NCBI RefSeq assembly: GCF_932526225.1
Contig: NC_064041.1
Location: 16,739,888 to 16,803,887, forward strand
DNA length: 64,000 nt
Source: Nematostella vectensis
Lineage: Eukaryota; Cnidaria; Anthozoa; Actiniaria; Edwardsiidae
Direction of reading: 5' to 3'
Program-made: the position numbers and the translations under genes
The notes under the pieces: model-generated
What the model saw: the letters and a program-made list of their open reading frames with translations, nothing else
Database searches by the model: none
What the model was told of the DNA's origin: nothing
Part shown: piece after piece, positions 1 through 9,953 of the stretch
Position numbering within the stretch: the first letter of the stretch is position 1
Layout: every line of letters starts with the position of its first letter

Positions 1-28
1 GTAAAAAAATATTCTAAATAATAGTAAT

Positions 29-38
29 CATAGCTATG
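29..38. repeat. 10-bp perfect palindrome CATAGCTATG
   Basis: The sequence is its own reverse complement and recurs at the same place in nearly every monomer (monomer 13 has CATAGCAATG). The LINE insertion target lies only a few bases to its left. No function is assigned. Confidence 0.7.
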
Positions 39-78
39 GTCACCACTTACACATATAGAACTTGTAATGAAAAGAAAG

Positions 79-149
79 AAAAAAAATATATATATATATG
101 CAGTCAAACAACAGAATTGCATGATAACCTTGAATATATTGAATAAAGG
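79..149. repeat. 71-bp indel segment with (TA)n tract defining L units
   Basis: In L units the A-rich stretch after GAAAAGAAAG runs into (TA)n, then TGCAGTCAAACAACAG and on to TGAATAAAGG before ACTGCAAAA. In S units GAAAAGAAAG is joined directly to ACTGCAAAA (or AATGCAAAA). The segment is present in monomers 1-3, 5, 18, 20-29, 31 and 32. Junction homology is at most about one base, and since both states are common the polarity (loss or gain) cannot be fixed here. Confidence 0.9.
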
Positions 150-212
150 ACTGCAAAAAAACATCTTTTGTACTAGTTGCTTGAATTGACCCTTGGCTAT
201 TTTTAGCTGAAT

Positions 213-254
213 TCCCCTCCCCCTCTAAAAAAGAAAATAATAATAATAATAATA
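213..254. repeat. Pyrimidine tract followed by (TAA)n microsatellite
   Basis: A CCCCTCCCCCTCT tract is followed by an A/G stretch and about six TAA units. Both tracts vary slightly in length among monomers and are useful as unit markers. Confidence 0.85.
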
Positions 255-537
255 GAACAAAACTAAAAAGAAAACAAACACAACAGAGACCCCCACCAAC
301 AATTGTGATTTTTTTTTACTTTCCTTTAAAAGGGGAGTGTCATGGTTAAGAGATTTGCAATAGCTCTAGAGCCCTGACACAATGAACTTCAGTGAAATTC
401 TAATACTGACTTATGAGCTTTTGGTACATGTGGGAGACTTTAACAAAACAAAAAAAATGACCACAAACTGTCAATTAACATAGTTTTTAATATAATATTG
501 CATATTATTTAATAAGATATTCACAGCTTTTAAAAAG
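255..537. other. AT-rich spacer, no recognised feature
   Basis: Simple A-rich and T-rich sequence with a short A-run of variable length (about 450-460). I see no gene, RNA fold or regulatory motif here in any monomer. Confidence 0.6.
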
Positions 538-554
538 GTCAACTGTTTGTTGAC
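538..554. repeat. Short inverted repeat GTCAAC-N5-GTTGAC
   Basis: A perfect six-base stem around TGTTT, kept in nearly all monomers (monomer 3 reads TTCAAC). It may be fortuitous. Confidence 0.6.
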
Positions 555-648
555 ACTTAAAAGCCTACAATAATCACTGACTCCAGACATGCGCAGTACT
601 ATGTTGCTGCCCCTTTAAAGTAAAATACAGCTTTACTTAGTCAGCGTA

Positions 649-669
649 GACAAAATTGCGGATTTTGTC
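649..669. repeat. Hairpin GACAAAAT / ATTTTGTC
   Basis: Perfect 8-bp inverted repeat with loop TGCGG, at the left edge of the core; present in most monomers. A direct repeat of GTCAATATTCT follows at once. Its conservation is no more than expected between recently copied units. Confidence 0.7.
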
Positions 670-802
670 AATATTCTAATATGAATATGTCAATATTCTC
701 CCCCCTTACGTCTTTATTTCTATTTATTTTATGCTTTTCACATGATACCAAAACAGCGTCTTTTTTCTTCGCTAATTTGATGTCATGTACACAATAAAAG
801 AG

Positions 803-836
803 ATGCGCCCGTGCGCATGGCGAGTCCCCAAGGGAC
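803..836. repeat. Two adjacent hairpins in the GC-rich core
   Basis: ATGCGC-CCGT-GCGCAT (803-818) is followed by GTCCC-CAA-GGGAC (824-836), both perfect stems. A subset of units (monomers 8-11, 15 and 16) reads GCGCATGTCG instead of GCGCATGGCG, just outside the first stem. They lie about 60 bp before the A-box-like motif, so if that motif starts a transcript they would be promoter-side DNA rather than RNA. Confidence 0.65.
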
Positions 837-1109
837 CCAAGACGCCCAAATAGACCTCTATTTTTTGTCATCCACAATCTCGGCGAGCTGTGCGTTGCGT
901 AACCGTATTACAGGCCTGGGATCCTGGTTATTGTCCTCCCCATTAATGCGCGGGTTGGGATAACCTTGCAAGAGTGTTGTACAGCATATTCGCTCGGAAA
1001 TATCAGTGCTTGGGGCCTTCGGGTTCTTTACAGCCTTCCGTAAAAGCCTTGTGCTGCCATACCGATTGGGTAATCCGTATGTATGGTTTCCGTTTTGTTC
1101 TTCAGACCG

Positions 1110-1120
1110 GGTTCGATCCC
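1110..1120 (+). promoter_or_regulatory. B-box-like motif (Pol III internal promoter)
   Basis: GGTTCGATCCC within CCGGG-TTCGATC-CCAGG-like context (CCACG here), which has the form of a tRNA T-arm. It is unchanged in every complete monomer except 11; positions are given with each monomer. Confidence 0.5.
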
Positions 1121-1132
1121 ACGCCAATGGGC

Positions 1133-1140
1133 TTTTTTTT
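1133..1140 (+). terminator. T-run downstream of B-box (possible Pol III terminator)
   Basis: Eight to eleven T in all complete monomers, followed by A(G/T)TTCG and a second T-rich stretch. It fits a Pol III terminator if the B-box is used; otherwise it is only a homopolymer. Confidence 0.4.
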
Positions 1141-1187
1141 AGTTCGTTTTTTTTTTCTTTGTGCAGGACCCCCTTAATCCTGATAGG

Positions 1188-1199
1188 TTTTGCGCAAAA
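1188..1199. repeat. 12-bp perfect palindrome TTTTGCGCAAAA
   Basis: Lies about 50 bp after the T-run. It appears unchanged in the monomers read. It could be a protein-binding palindrome; nothing in the sequence says which. Confidence 0.7.
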
Positions 1200-1647
1200 A
1201 TAATAAAAAAAAGTGAGTTTGCAAAATAAGCTTGCTAGATTTATTGATTAGATGTATTCAATTTGTTCCTAGGAAGTTAACAAAAAACACAAAGCAAAGA
1301 GTTTGAGGAAGTAAACAAGTATGTGAACTTTAATGTTCTATTTGAATGGGTGCATTTTGTACAGGGAAGCATACATAGAATGCTTAACTGGTGGAGAGGG
1401 AAGAGGTAAAATTTTATTGAGCATAATTTCAACAATAGCAGGGGGAAGAGAGGGGCACTCTCTTCATACAATATTGCAGTTGTTACCTATTATTAAATAA
1501 GCTTGTAACATGTCTTTGTTTATTAAGCAAGGTCTATTTCTGAGACAAGCAATTTCAAGTAAGGCTGTTGAAATAACAGGTGAGTGTTAAAAGAAAAACA
1601 ATTATCTGATTAGAAAACTACTGTAGATTCCTTTGCACCAAAATAAG
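1200..1647. other. AT-rich spacer, no recognised feature
   Basis: It contains a short minus-strand open frame (1277-1471) present in all monomers, which is judged non-coding. It starts with TTG rather than ATG and varies at replacement positions between neighbouring copies. No other feature is seen. Confidence 0.6.
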
Positions 1648-1669
1648 AACAAACTTCATTTTGTTTGTT
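1648..1669. repeat. Inverted repeat AACAAAC / GTTTGTT
   Basis: Perfect seven-base stem with an eight-base loop (TTCATTTT). It recurs in nearly all monomers. Confidence 0.6.
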
Positions 1670-1790
1670 ATTTATGAGGAACGAGATGAGCTCTACAAAG
1701 CCATAAAGAGATATGTATTGCTCATCTAAATTATACAAGTAAATAATAATATTAAAAAAGAACTACTGTAAGTAATTAGAGTGGTTTTCA

Positions 1791-1907
1791 TTAACCCGTG
1801 AAACAAAGTGTGATAGTTAAACGGTAATAGTTAGTAAAACACAAAAAAGTACAATAGAATCAGATCACCACAAAGTTTAATACCCTAAAGCGTAGTTCAC
1901 GGGTTAA
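1791..1907. mobile_element. TTAA-flanked MITE-like element (piggyBac style), unit 1 copy
   Basis: TTAA-CCCGTGAA (1791-1802) and TTCACGGG-TTAA (1896-1907) are perfect inverted ends around a 109-bp body with no ORF. Known piggyBac-superfamily elements insert at TTAA, duplicate it, and start with CCC, which this matches. The match extends to TTCA/TGAA outside the TTAA, so the presumed empty site TTCATTAATGAA was itself palindromic. A subterminal palindrome TACGCTAAAGCGTA lies next to the right end in most units (TACCCTAAAGCGTA here). The element is in every complete monomer at the same place, so it inserted before the array was amplified. A plain inverted repeat without transposon origin is the alternative. 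Confidence 0.5.
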
Positions 1908-2009
1908 TGAAGGTTTTGACATTTCAACCTTACATCCACATGAAAGTAATGCCTAATATCGAGTGCCCTACAGTAAGTGTTTTGCAGTCAAGTTGTTTTC
2001 TGTTAGTAG

Positions 2010-4018
2010 GTAAAAAATATTCTAAATAATAGTGATCATAGCTATGGTCACCACTTACACATATAGAACTTGTAATGAAAAGAAAGAAAAAAAAAATATA
2101 TATATATATGCAGTCAACAACAAAATTGCATGATAACCTTGAATATATTGAATAAAGGACTGCAAAAAACATCTTTTGTACTAGTTACTTGAATTGATCC
2201 TTGGCTATTTTTAGCTGAATTCCCCTCCCCCTCTAAAAAAGAAAATAATAATAATAATAGAACAAAACTAAAAAGAAAACAAACACAACAGAGACCCCCA
2301 CCAACAATTTTGATTTTTTTTTTACTTTCCTTTAAAAGGGGAGTGTCATGGTTAAGAGATTTGCAATAGCTATAGAGCCCTGACACAATGAACTTCAGTG
2401 AAATTCTAATACTGACTTATGAGCTTTTGGTACATGTGGGAGACTTTAAACAAAACAAAAAAAATGGCCACAAACTGTCAATTAACATAGTTTTCAATAT
2501 AATATTGCATATTATTTAATAAGGTATTCACAGCTTTTAAAAAGGTCAACTGTTTGTTGACACTTAAAAGCCTACAATAATCACTGACTCCAGACATGCG
2601 CAGTACTATTTTGCTGCCCCTTTAAAGTAAAATACAGCTTTACTTAGTCAGCGTAAACAAAATTGCGGATTTTGTCAATATTCTAATATGAATATGTCAA
2701 TATTCTCCCCACTTACGTCTTTATTTCTATTTATTTTATGCTTTTCACATGATACCAAAACAGCGTCTTTTTTCTTCGCTAATTAGATGTCATGTACACA
2801 ATAAAAGAGATGCGCCCGTGCGCATGGCGAGTCCCCAAGGGACCCAAGACGCCCAAATAGACCTCTATTTTTTGTCATCCACAATCTCGGCGAGCTGTGC
2901 GTGGCGTAACCGTATTACAGGCCTGGGATCCTGGTTATTATCCTCCCCATTAATGCGCGGGTTGGGATAACCTTGCAAGAGTGTTGTACAGCATATTCGC
3001 TCGGAAATATCGGTGCTTGGGGCCTTCGGGTTCTTTACAGCCTTCCGTAAAAGCCTTGTGCTGCCATACCGATTGGGTAATCCGTATGTATGGTTTTCGT
3101 TTTGTTCTTCAGACCGGGTTCGATCCCAGGCCAATGGGCTTTTTTTTAGTTCGTTTTTTTTTTTTCTTTGTGCAGGACCACCTTAATCCTGATAGGTTTT
3201 GCGCAAAAATAATAAAAAAAAGTGAGTTTGCAAAATAAGCTTGCTAGATTTATTGATTATATGTATTCAATTTGTTCCTAGGAAGTTAACAAAAAACACA
3301 AAGCAAAGAGTTTGAGGAAGTAAACAAGTATGTGAACTTTAATGTTCTATTTGAATGGGTGCATTTTGTACAGTGTAGCATACATAGAATGTTTAACTGG
3401 TGGAGAGGGAAGAGGTAAAAGTTTATTGAGCATAATTTCAACAATAGCAGGGGGAAGAGAGGGGCACTCTGTTCATACAATATTGCAGTTGTTACCTATT
3501 ATTAAATAAGCTTGTAACATGTCTTTGTTTATTAAGCAAGGTCTATTTCTGAGACAAGCAAACTCAAGTAAGGCTGTTGAAATAACAGGTGAGTGTTAAA
3601 AGAAAAACAATTATCTGATTAGAAAACTACTGTAGATTCCTTTGCACCAAAATAAGAACAAACTTCATTTTGTTTGTTATTTATGAGGAACGAGATGAGC
3701 TCTACAAAGCCATAAAGAAATATGTATTGCTCATCTAAATTATACAAGTAAATAATAATATTAAAAAAGAACTACTGTAAGTAATTAGAGTGGTTTTCAT
3801 TAACCCGTGAAACAAAGTGTGATAGTTAAACGGTAATAGTTAGTAAAACACAAAAAAGTACAATAGAATCAGATCACCACAAAGTTTAATACGCTAAAGC
3901 GTAGTTCACGGGTTAATGAAGGTTTTGGCATTTCAACCTTTCATCCACATGAAAGTAATGCCTAATATCGAGTGCCCTACAGTAAGTGTTTTGCAGTCAA
4001 GTTGTTTTCTGTTAGTAG
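2010..4018. repeat. Monomer 2 (L form, 2009 bp)
   Basis: B-box 3117-3127; TTAA element 3800-3916. It reads CTAATTAGATG where most units read CTAATTTGATG (about 2780). Confidence 0.95.
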
Positions 4019-6022
4019 GTAAAAAAATCTTCTAAATAATAGTAATCATAGCTATGGTCACCACTTACACATATAGAACTTGTAATGAAAAGAAAGAAAA
4101 CAAAATATATATATGCAGTCAAACAACAGAATTGCATGATAACCTTGAATATATTGAATAAAGGACTGCAAAAAAACATCTTTTGTACTAGTTGCTTGAA
4201 TTAACCCTTGGCTATTTTTAGCTGAATTCCCCTCCCCCTCTAAAAAAGAAAATAATAATAATAATAGAACAAAACTAAAAAGAAAACAAACACAACAGAG
4301 ACCCCCACCAACAATTTTGATTTTTTTTACTTTCCTTTAAAAGGGGAGTGTCATGGTTAAGAGATTTGCAATAGCTCTAGAGCCCTGACACAATGAACTT
4401 CAGTGAAATTCTTATACTGACTTATGAGCTTTTGGTACATGTGGGAGACTTTAAACAAAACAACAAAAATGACCACAAACTGTCTATTAACATAGTTTTC
4501 AATATAATATTGCATATTATTTAATAAGGTATTCACAACTTTTAAAAAGTTCAACTGTTTGTTGACACTTAAAAGCCTACAATAATCACTTACTCCAGAC
4601 ATGCGCAGTACTATGTTGCTGCCCCTTTAAAGTAAAATACAGCTTTACTTAGTCAGCGTATACAAAATTGCGGATTTTGTCAATATTCTAATATGAAGAT
4701 GTCAATATTCTCCCCCTTTACGTCTTTATTTCTATTTATTTTATGATTTTCACATGATACCAAAACAGCGTCTTTTTTCTTCGCTAATTTGATGTCATGT
4801 ACACAATAAAAGAGATGCGCCCGTGCGCATGGCGAGTCCCCAAGGGACCCAAGACGCCCAAATAGACCTCTATTTTTTGTCATCCACAATCTCGGCGAGC
4901 TGTGCGTGGCGTAACCGTATTACAGGCCTGGGATCCTGGTTATTGTCCTCCCCATTAATGCGCGGGTTGGGATAACCTTGCAAGAGTGTTGTACAGCATA
5001 TTCGCTCGGAAATATCGGTGCTTGGGGCCTTCGGATTCTTTACAGCCTTCCGTAAAAGCCTTGTGCTGCCATACCGATTGGGTAATCCGTATGTATGGTT
5101 TACGTTTTGTTCTTCAGACCGGGTTCGATCCCAGGCCAATGGGCTTTTTTTTTAGTTCGTTTTTTTTTTCTTTTGTGCTGGACCCCCTTAATCCTGATAG
5201 GTTTTGCGCAAAAATAATAAAAAAAGTGAGTTTGCAAAATAAGCTTGCTAGATTTATTGATTATATGTATTCAATTTGTTCCTAGGAAGTTAACAAAAAA
5301 CACAAAGCAAAGAGTTTGAGGAAGTAAACAAGTATGTGAACTTTAATGTTCTATTTGAAGGGGTGCATTTTGTACAGGGAAGCATACATAGAATGCTTAA
5401 CTGGTGGAGATTGAAGAGGTAAAAGTTTATTGAGCATAATTTCAACAATAGCAGGGGGAAGAGAGGGGCCCTCTCTTCATACAATATTGCAGTTGTTACC
5501 TATTATTAAATAAGTTTGTAACATGTCTTTGTTTATTAAGCAAGGTCTATTTCTAAGACAAGCAAACTCAAGTAAGGCTGTTGAAATAACAGGCGAGTGT
5601 TAAAAGAAAAACAATTATCTGATTAGAAAACTACTGTAGATTCCTTTGCACCAAAATAAGAACAAACTTCATTTTGTTTGTTATTTATGAGGAACGAGAT
5701 GAGCTCTACAAAGCCATAAAGAAATATGTATTGCTCATCTAAATTATACAAGTAAATAATAATATTAAAAAAGAACTACTGTAAGTAATTAGAGTGGTTT
5801 TCATCAACCCGTTAAACAAAGTGTGATATTTAAACGGTAATAGTTAGTAAAACACAAAAAAGTACAATAGAATCAGATCACCACAAAGTGTAATACGCTA
5901 AAGCGTAGTTCACGGGTTAATGAAGGTTTTGACGTTTCAACCTCACATCCACATGAAAGTAATGCCTAATATCGAGTGCCCTACAGTAAGTGTTTTGCAG
6001 TCAAGTTGTTTTCTGTTAGTAG
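4019..6022. repeat. Monomer 3 (L form, 2004 bp)
   Basis: B-box 5122-5132. The TTAA element (5804-5920) has a damaged left end: TCAACCCGTTAA instead of TTAACCCGTGAA, while the right end is intact. Confidence 0.95.
5804..5920. mobile_element. MITE-like element with damaged left end (monomer 3)
   Basis: The left end reads TCAACCCGTTAA, two changes from the usual TTAACCCGTGAA, which breaks both the target-site copy and the inverted repeat; the right end is normal. Confidence 0.5.
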
Positions 6023-7954
6023 GTAAAAAAATATTCTAAATAATAGTAATCATAGCTATGGTCACCACTTACACATATAGAACTTGTAATGAAAAGAAAG
6101 AATGCAAAAAAACATCTTTTGTACTAGTTGCTTGAATTGACCCTTGGCTATTTTTAGCTGAATTCCCCTCCCCCTCTAAAAAAGAAAATAATAATAATAA
6201 TAGAACAAAACTAAAAAGAAAACAAAAACAACAGAGACCCCCACCAACAATTTTGATTTTTTTTACTTTCCTTTAAAAGGGGAGTGTCATGGTTAAGAGA
6301 TTTGCAATAGCTCTAGAGCCCTGACACAATGAACTTCAGTGAAATTCTAATACTGACTTATGAGCTTTTGGTACATGTGGGAGACTTTAAACAAAACAAA
6401 AAAAATGACCACAAACTGTCAATTAACATAGTTTTCAATATAATATTGCATATTATTTAATAAGGTATTCACAGCTTTTAAAAAGGTCAACTGTTTGTTG
6501 ACACTTAAAAGCCTACAATAATCACTGACTCCAGACATGCGCAGTACTATGTTGCTGCCCCTTTAAAGTAAAATACAGCTTTACTTAGTCAGCGTAGACA
6601 AAATTGCGGATTTTGTCAATATTCTAATATGAAGATGTCAATATTCTCCCCCCTTACGTCTTTATTTCTATTTATTTTATGCTTTTCACATGATACCAAA
6701 ACAGCGTCTTTTTTCTTCGCTAATTTGATGTCATGTACACAATAAAAGAGATGCGCCCGTGCGCATGGCGAGTCCCCAAGGGACCCAAGACGCCCAAATA
6801 GACCTCTATTTTTTGTCATCCACAATCTCGGCGAGCTGTGCGTGGCGTAACCGTATTACAGGCCTGGGATCCTGGTTATTGTCCTCCCCATTAATGCGCG
6901 GGTTGGGATAACCTTGCAAGAGTGTTGTACAGCATATTCGCTCGGAAATATCAGTGCTTGGGGCCTTCGGGTTCTTTACAGCCTTCCGTAAAAGCCTTGT
7001 GCTGCCATACCGATTGGGTAATCCGTATGTATGGTTTCCGTTTTGTTCTTCAGACCGGGTTCGATCCCAGGCCAATGGGCTTTTTTTTTATTCGTTTTCT
7101 TTCTTTGTGCTTGACCCCCCTAATCCTGATTGGTTTTGCGCAAAAATAATAAAAAAAAGTGAGTTTGCAAAATAAGCTTGCTGGATTTATTGATTATATG
7201 TATTCAATTTGTTCCTAGGAAGTTAACAAAAAACACAAAGCAAAGAGTTTGAGGAAGTAAACAAGTATGTGAACTTTAATGTTCTATTTGAAGGGGCGCA
7301 TTTTGTACAGGGAAGCATACATAGAATGCTTAACTGGTGGAGAGGGGAGAGGTAACAGTTTATTGAGCATAATGTCAACAATAGCAGGGGGAAGGGAGGG
7401 GCACTCTCTTCATACAATATTGCAGTTGTTACCTATTATTAAATAAGTTTATAACATGTTTTTGTTTATTAAGCAAGGTCTATTTCTGAGACAAGCAAAC
7501 TCAGGTAAGAGCTGTTGAAATATCAGGTGAGTGTTAAAAAAAAACAATTATCTGATTAGAAAACTAATGTAGATTCCTTTGCACCAAATAAGAACAAACT
7601 TCATTTTGTTTGTTATTTATGAGGAACGAGATGAGCTCTACAAGGCCAAGAAGAAATATGTATTGCTCATCTAAATTATACAAGTAAATAATAATATTAA
7701 AAAAGAATTACTGTAAGTAATTAGAGTGGTTTTCATTAACCCGTGAAACAAAGTGTGATAGTTAAATGGTAATAGTTAGTAAAACACAAAAAAGAACAAT
7801 AGAATCAGATCACAACAAAGTGTAATACGCTAAAGCGTAGTTCACGGGTTAATGAAGGTTTTGACATTTCAACCTTACATCCACATGAAAGTAATGCCTA
7901 ATATCGAGTGCCCTACAGTAAGTGTTTTGCAGTCAAGTTGTTTTCTGTTAGTAG
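6023..7954. repeat. Monomer 4 (S form, 1932 bp)
   Basis: It lacks the 71-bp segment; the junction reads GAAAGAATGCAAAA (about 6098), a variant shared only with monomer 6. B-box 7058-7068; TTAA element 7736-7852. The region 7223-7417 is of the GGGGAGAGGTAACAG subtype that recurs in monomers 7, 9, 12, 13, 15, 16 and 18. Confidence 0.95.
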
Positions 7955-9953
7955 GTAAAAAATTATTCTAAATAATAGTAATCATAGCTATGGTCACCAC
8001 TTACACATATTGAACTTGTAATGAAAAGAAATAAAAAAAATATATATATGCAGTCAAACAACAGAATTGCATGATAACCTTGAATATATTGAATAAAGGA
8101 CTGCAAAAAAACATCTTTTGCACTAGTTGCTTGAATTGACCCTTGGCTATTTTTAGCTGAATTTTCCTCCCCCTCTAAAAAAGAAAATAATAATAATAAT
8201 AGAACAAAACTAAAAAGAAAACAAACACAACAGAGACCCCCACAAACAATTTTGATTTTTTTTACTTTCCTTTAAAAGGGAGTGTCATGGTTAAGAGATT
8301 TGCAATAGCTCTAGAGCCCTGACACAATGAACTTCAGTGAAATTCTAATACTGACTTATGAGCTTTTGGTACATGTGGGAGACTTTAAACAAAACAAAAA
8401 AAATGACCACAAACTGTCAATTAACATAGTTTTCAATATAATATTGCATATTATTTAATAAGGTATTCACAGCTTTTAAAAAGGTCAACTGTTTGTTGAC
8501 ACTTAAAAGCCTACAATAATCACTGACTCCAGACATGCGCAGTACTATGTTGCTGCCCCTTTAAAGTAAAATACAGCTTTACTTAGTCAGCGTAGACAAA
8601 ATTGCGGATTTTGTCAATATTCTAATATGAAGATGTCTATATTCTGCCCCCTTACGTCTTTATTTCTATTTATTTTATGCTTTTCACATGATACCAAAAC
8701 AGCGTCTTTTTTCTTCGCTAATTTGATGTCATGTACACAATAAAAGAGATGCGCCCGTGCGCATGGCGAGTCCCCAAGGGACCCAAGACGCCCAAATAGA
8801 CCTCTATTTTTTGTCATCCACAATCTCGGCGAGCTGTGCGTGGCGTAACCGTATTACAGGCCTGGGATCCTGGTTATTGTCCTCCCCATTAATGCGCGGG
8901 TTGGGATAACCTTGCAAGAGTGTTGTACAGCATATTCGCTCGGAAATATCGGTGCTTGGGGCCTTCGGGTTCTTTACAGCCTTCCGTAAAAGCCTTGTGC
9001 TGCCATACCGATTGGGTAATCCGTATGTATGGTTTCCGTTTTGTTCTTCAGACCGGGTTCGATCCCAGGCCAATGGGCTTTTTTTTAGTTCGTTTTTTTT
9101 TCCTTTGTGCTGGACCCCCTTAATCCTGATAGGTTTTGCGCAAAAATAATAAAAAAGTGAGTTTGCAAAATAAGCTTGCTAGATTTATTGATTATATGTA
9201 TTCAATTTGTTCCTAGGAAGTTAACAAAAAACACAAAGCAAAGAGTTTGAGGAAGTAAACAAGTATGTGAACTTTAATGTTCTATTTGAAGGGGTGCATT
9301 TTGTACAGGGAAGCATACATAGAATGCTTAACTGGTGGAGAGGGAAGAGGTAAAAGTTTATTGAGCATAATTTCAACAATAGCAGGGGGAAGAGAGGGGC
9401 CCTCTCTTCATACAATATTGCAGTTGTTACCTATTATTAAATAAGTTTGTAACATGTCTTTGTTTATTAAGCAAGGTCTATTTCTGAGACAAGCAAACTC
9501 AAGTAAGGCTGTTGAAATAACAGGTGAGTGTTAAAAGAAAAACAATTATCTGATTAGAAAACTACTGTAGATTCCTTTGCACCAAAATAAGAACAAACTT
9601 CATTTTGTTTGTTATTTATGAGGAACGAGATGAGCTCTACAAAGCCATAAAGAAATATGTATTGCTCATCTAAATTATACAAGTAAATAATAATATTAAA
9701 AAAGAACTACTGTAAGTAATTAGAGTGGTTTTCATTAACCCGTGAAACAAAGTGTGATAGTTAAACGGTAATAGTTAGTAAAACACAAAAAAGTACAATA
9801 GAATCAGATCACCACAAAGTGTAATACGCTAAAGCGTAGTTCACGGGTTAATGAAGGTTTTGACATTTCAACCTTACATCCACATGAAAGTAATGCCTAA
9901 TATCGAGTGCCCTACAGTAAGTGTTTTGCAGTCAAGTTGTTTTCTGTTAGTAG
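7955..9953. repeat. Monomer 5 (L form, 1999 bp)
   Basis: An L unit lying between S units. B-box 9056-9066; TTAA element 9735-9851. It carries TTTTCC instead of TTCCCC at the start of the pyrimidine tract (about 8162), as monomer 18 also does. Confidence 0.95.

Larger units (their letters stand above)
895..1140 (+). ncRNA. Candidate Pol III unit: A-box-like, B-box, T-run (unit 1 copy)
   Basis: The B-box-like GGTTCGATCCC (1110-1120) fits the type-2 Pol III consensus (GGTTCGANNCC). It lies 12 bases before a run of eight T (1133-1140), the usual spacing of a tRNA 3' end and terminator. An A-box-like TGGCGTAACCGT (895-906; TTGC in this copy) matches TRGCNNARYNGG at 11 of 12 positions in the common form, but it is about 215 bp away, longer than in ordinary tRNA genes. 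A TTTT at about 1093-1096 between the boxes could stop Pol III early. The flanks ACCGATTGG and CCAATGGGC can pair as an acceptor-like stem, but no proper anticodon arm forms, so this is not a functional tRNA. A decayed tRNA-derived SINE or an unknown small RNA would both fit. Confidence 0.35.
1..2009. repeat. Monomer 1 (L form, 2009 bp)
   Basis: This is the reference unit for the sub-features listed separately. It carries the 71-bp segment and (TA)n. Private changes: the A-box-like motif reads TTGC instead of TGGC (895), and the base after the B-box region is changed (CCCACGCC rather than CCCAGGCC). B-box 1110-1120; TTAA element 1791-1907. Confidence 0.95.

Noticed and set aside
668-877. 69-residue minus-strand open frame next to the core
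   Set aside because: Non-ATG start, replacement changes between adjacent copies, and absent or altered in several units (for example monomers 2, 7 and 12). In monomer 16 it only joins the 89-residue frame because of a 1-base deletion.
858-1127. 89-residue minus-strand open frame in the core, repeated in most monomers
   Set aside because: It starts with TTG, not ATG, and reads backwards through the B-box/T-arm region, a known source of spurious SINE-derived frames. Repetition is explained by the array itself; some monomers break it with frameshifts (monomers 14, 16) or substitutions.
895-1140. Core as 5S rRNA, U snRNA, 7SL or 7SK gene
   Set aside because: None of the conserved sequences of these RNAs as I know them is visible; only the generic Pol III boxes match.
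974-1177. Plus-strand frames of 62-107 residues across the core
   Set aside because: They run through the candidate A-box/B-box unit into the T-runs, change length with each T-run indel, and overlap the minus-strand frames.
1277-1471. 64-residue minus-strand open frame present in all complete monomers
   Set aside because: TTG start; most differences between copies are replacements (K/T, F/C, P/L, E/R), not synonymous. AT-rich hydrophobic translation without a recognisable domain.
1791-1907. Rho-independent terminator or riboswitch-like hairpin
   Set aside because: The arms are 89 bp or more apart and flanked by TTAA on both sides; there is no bacterial context.
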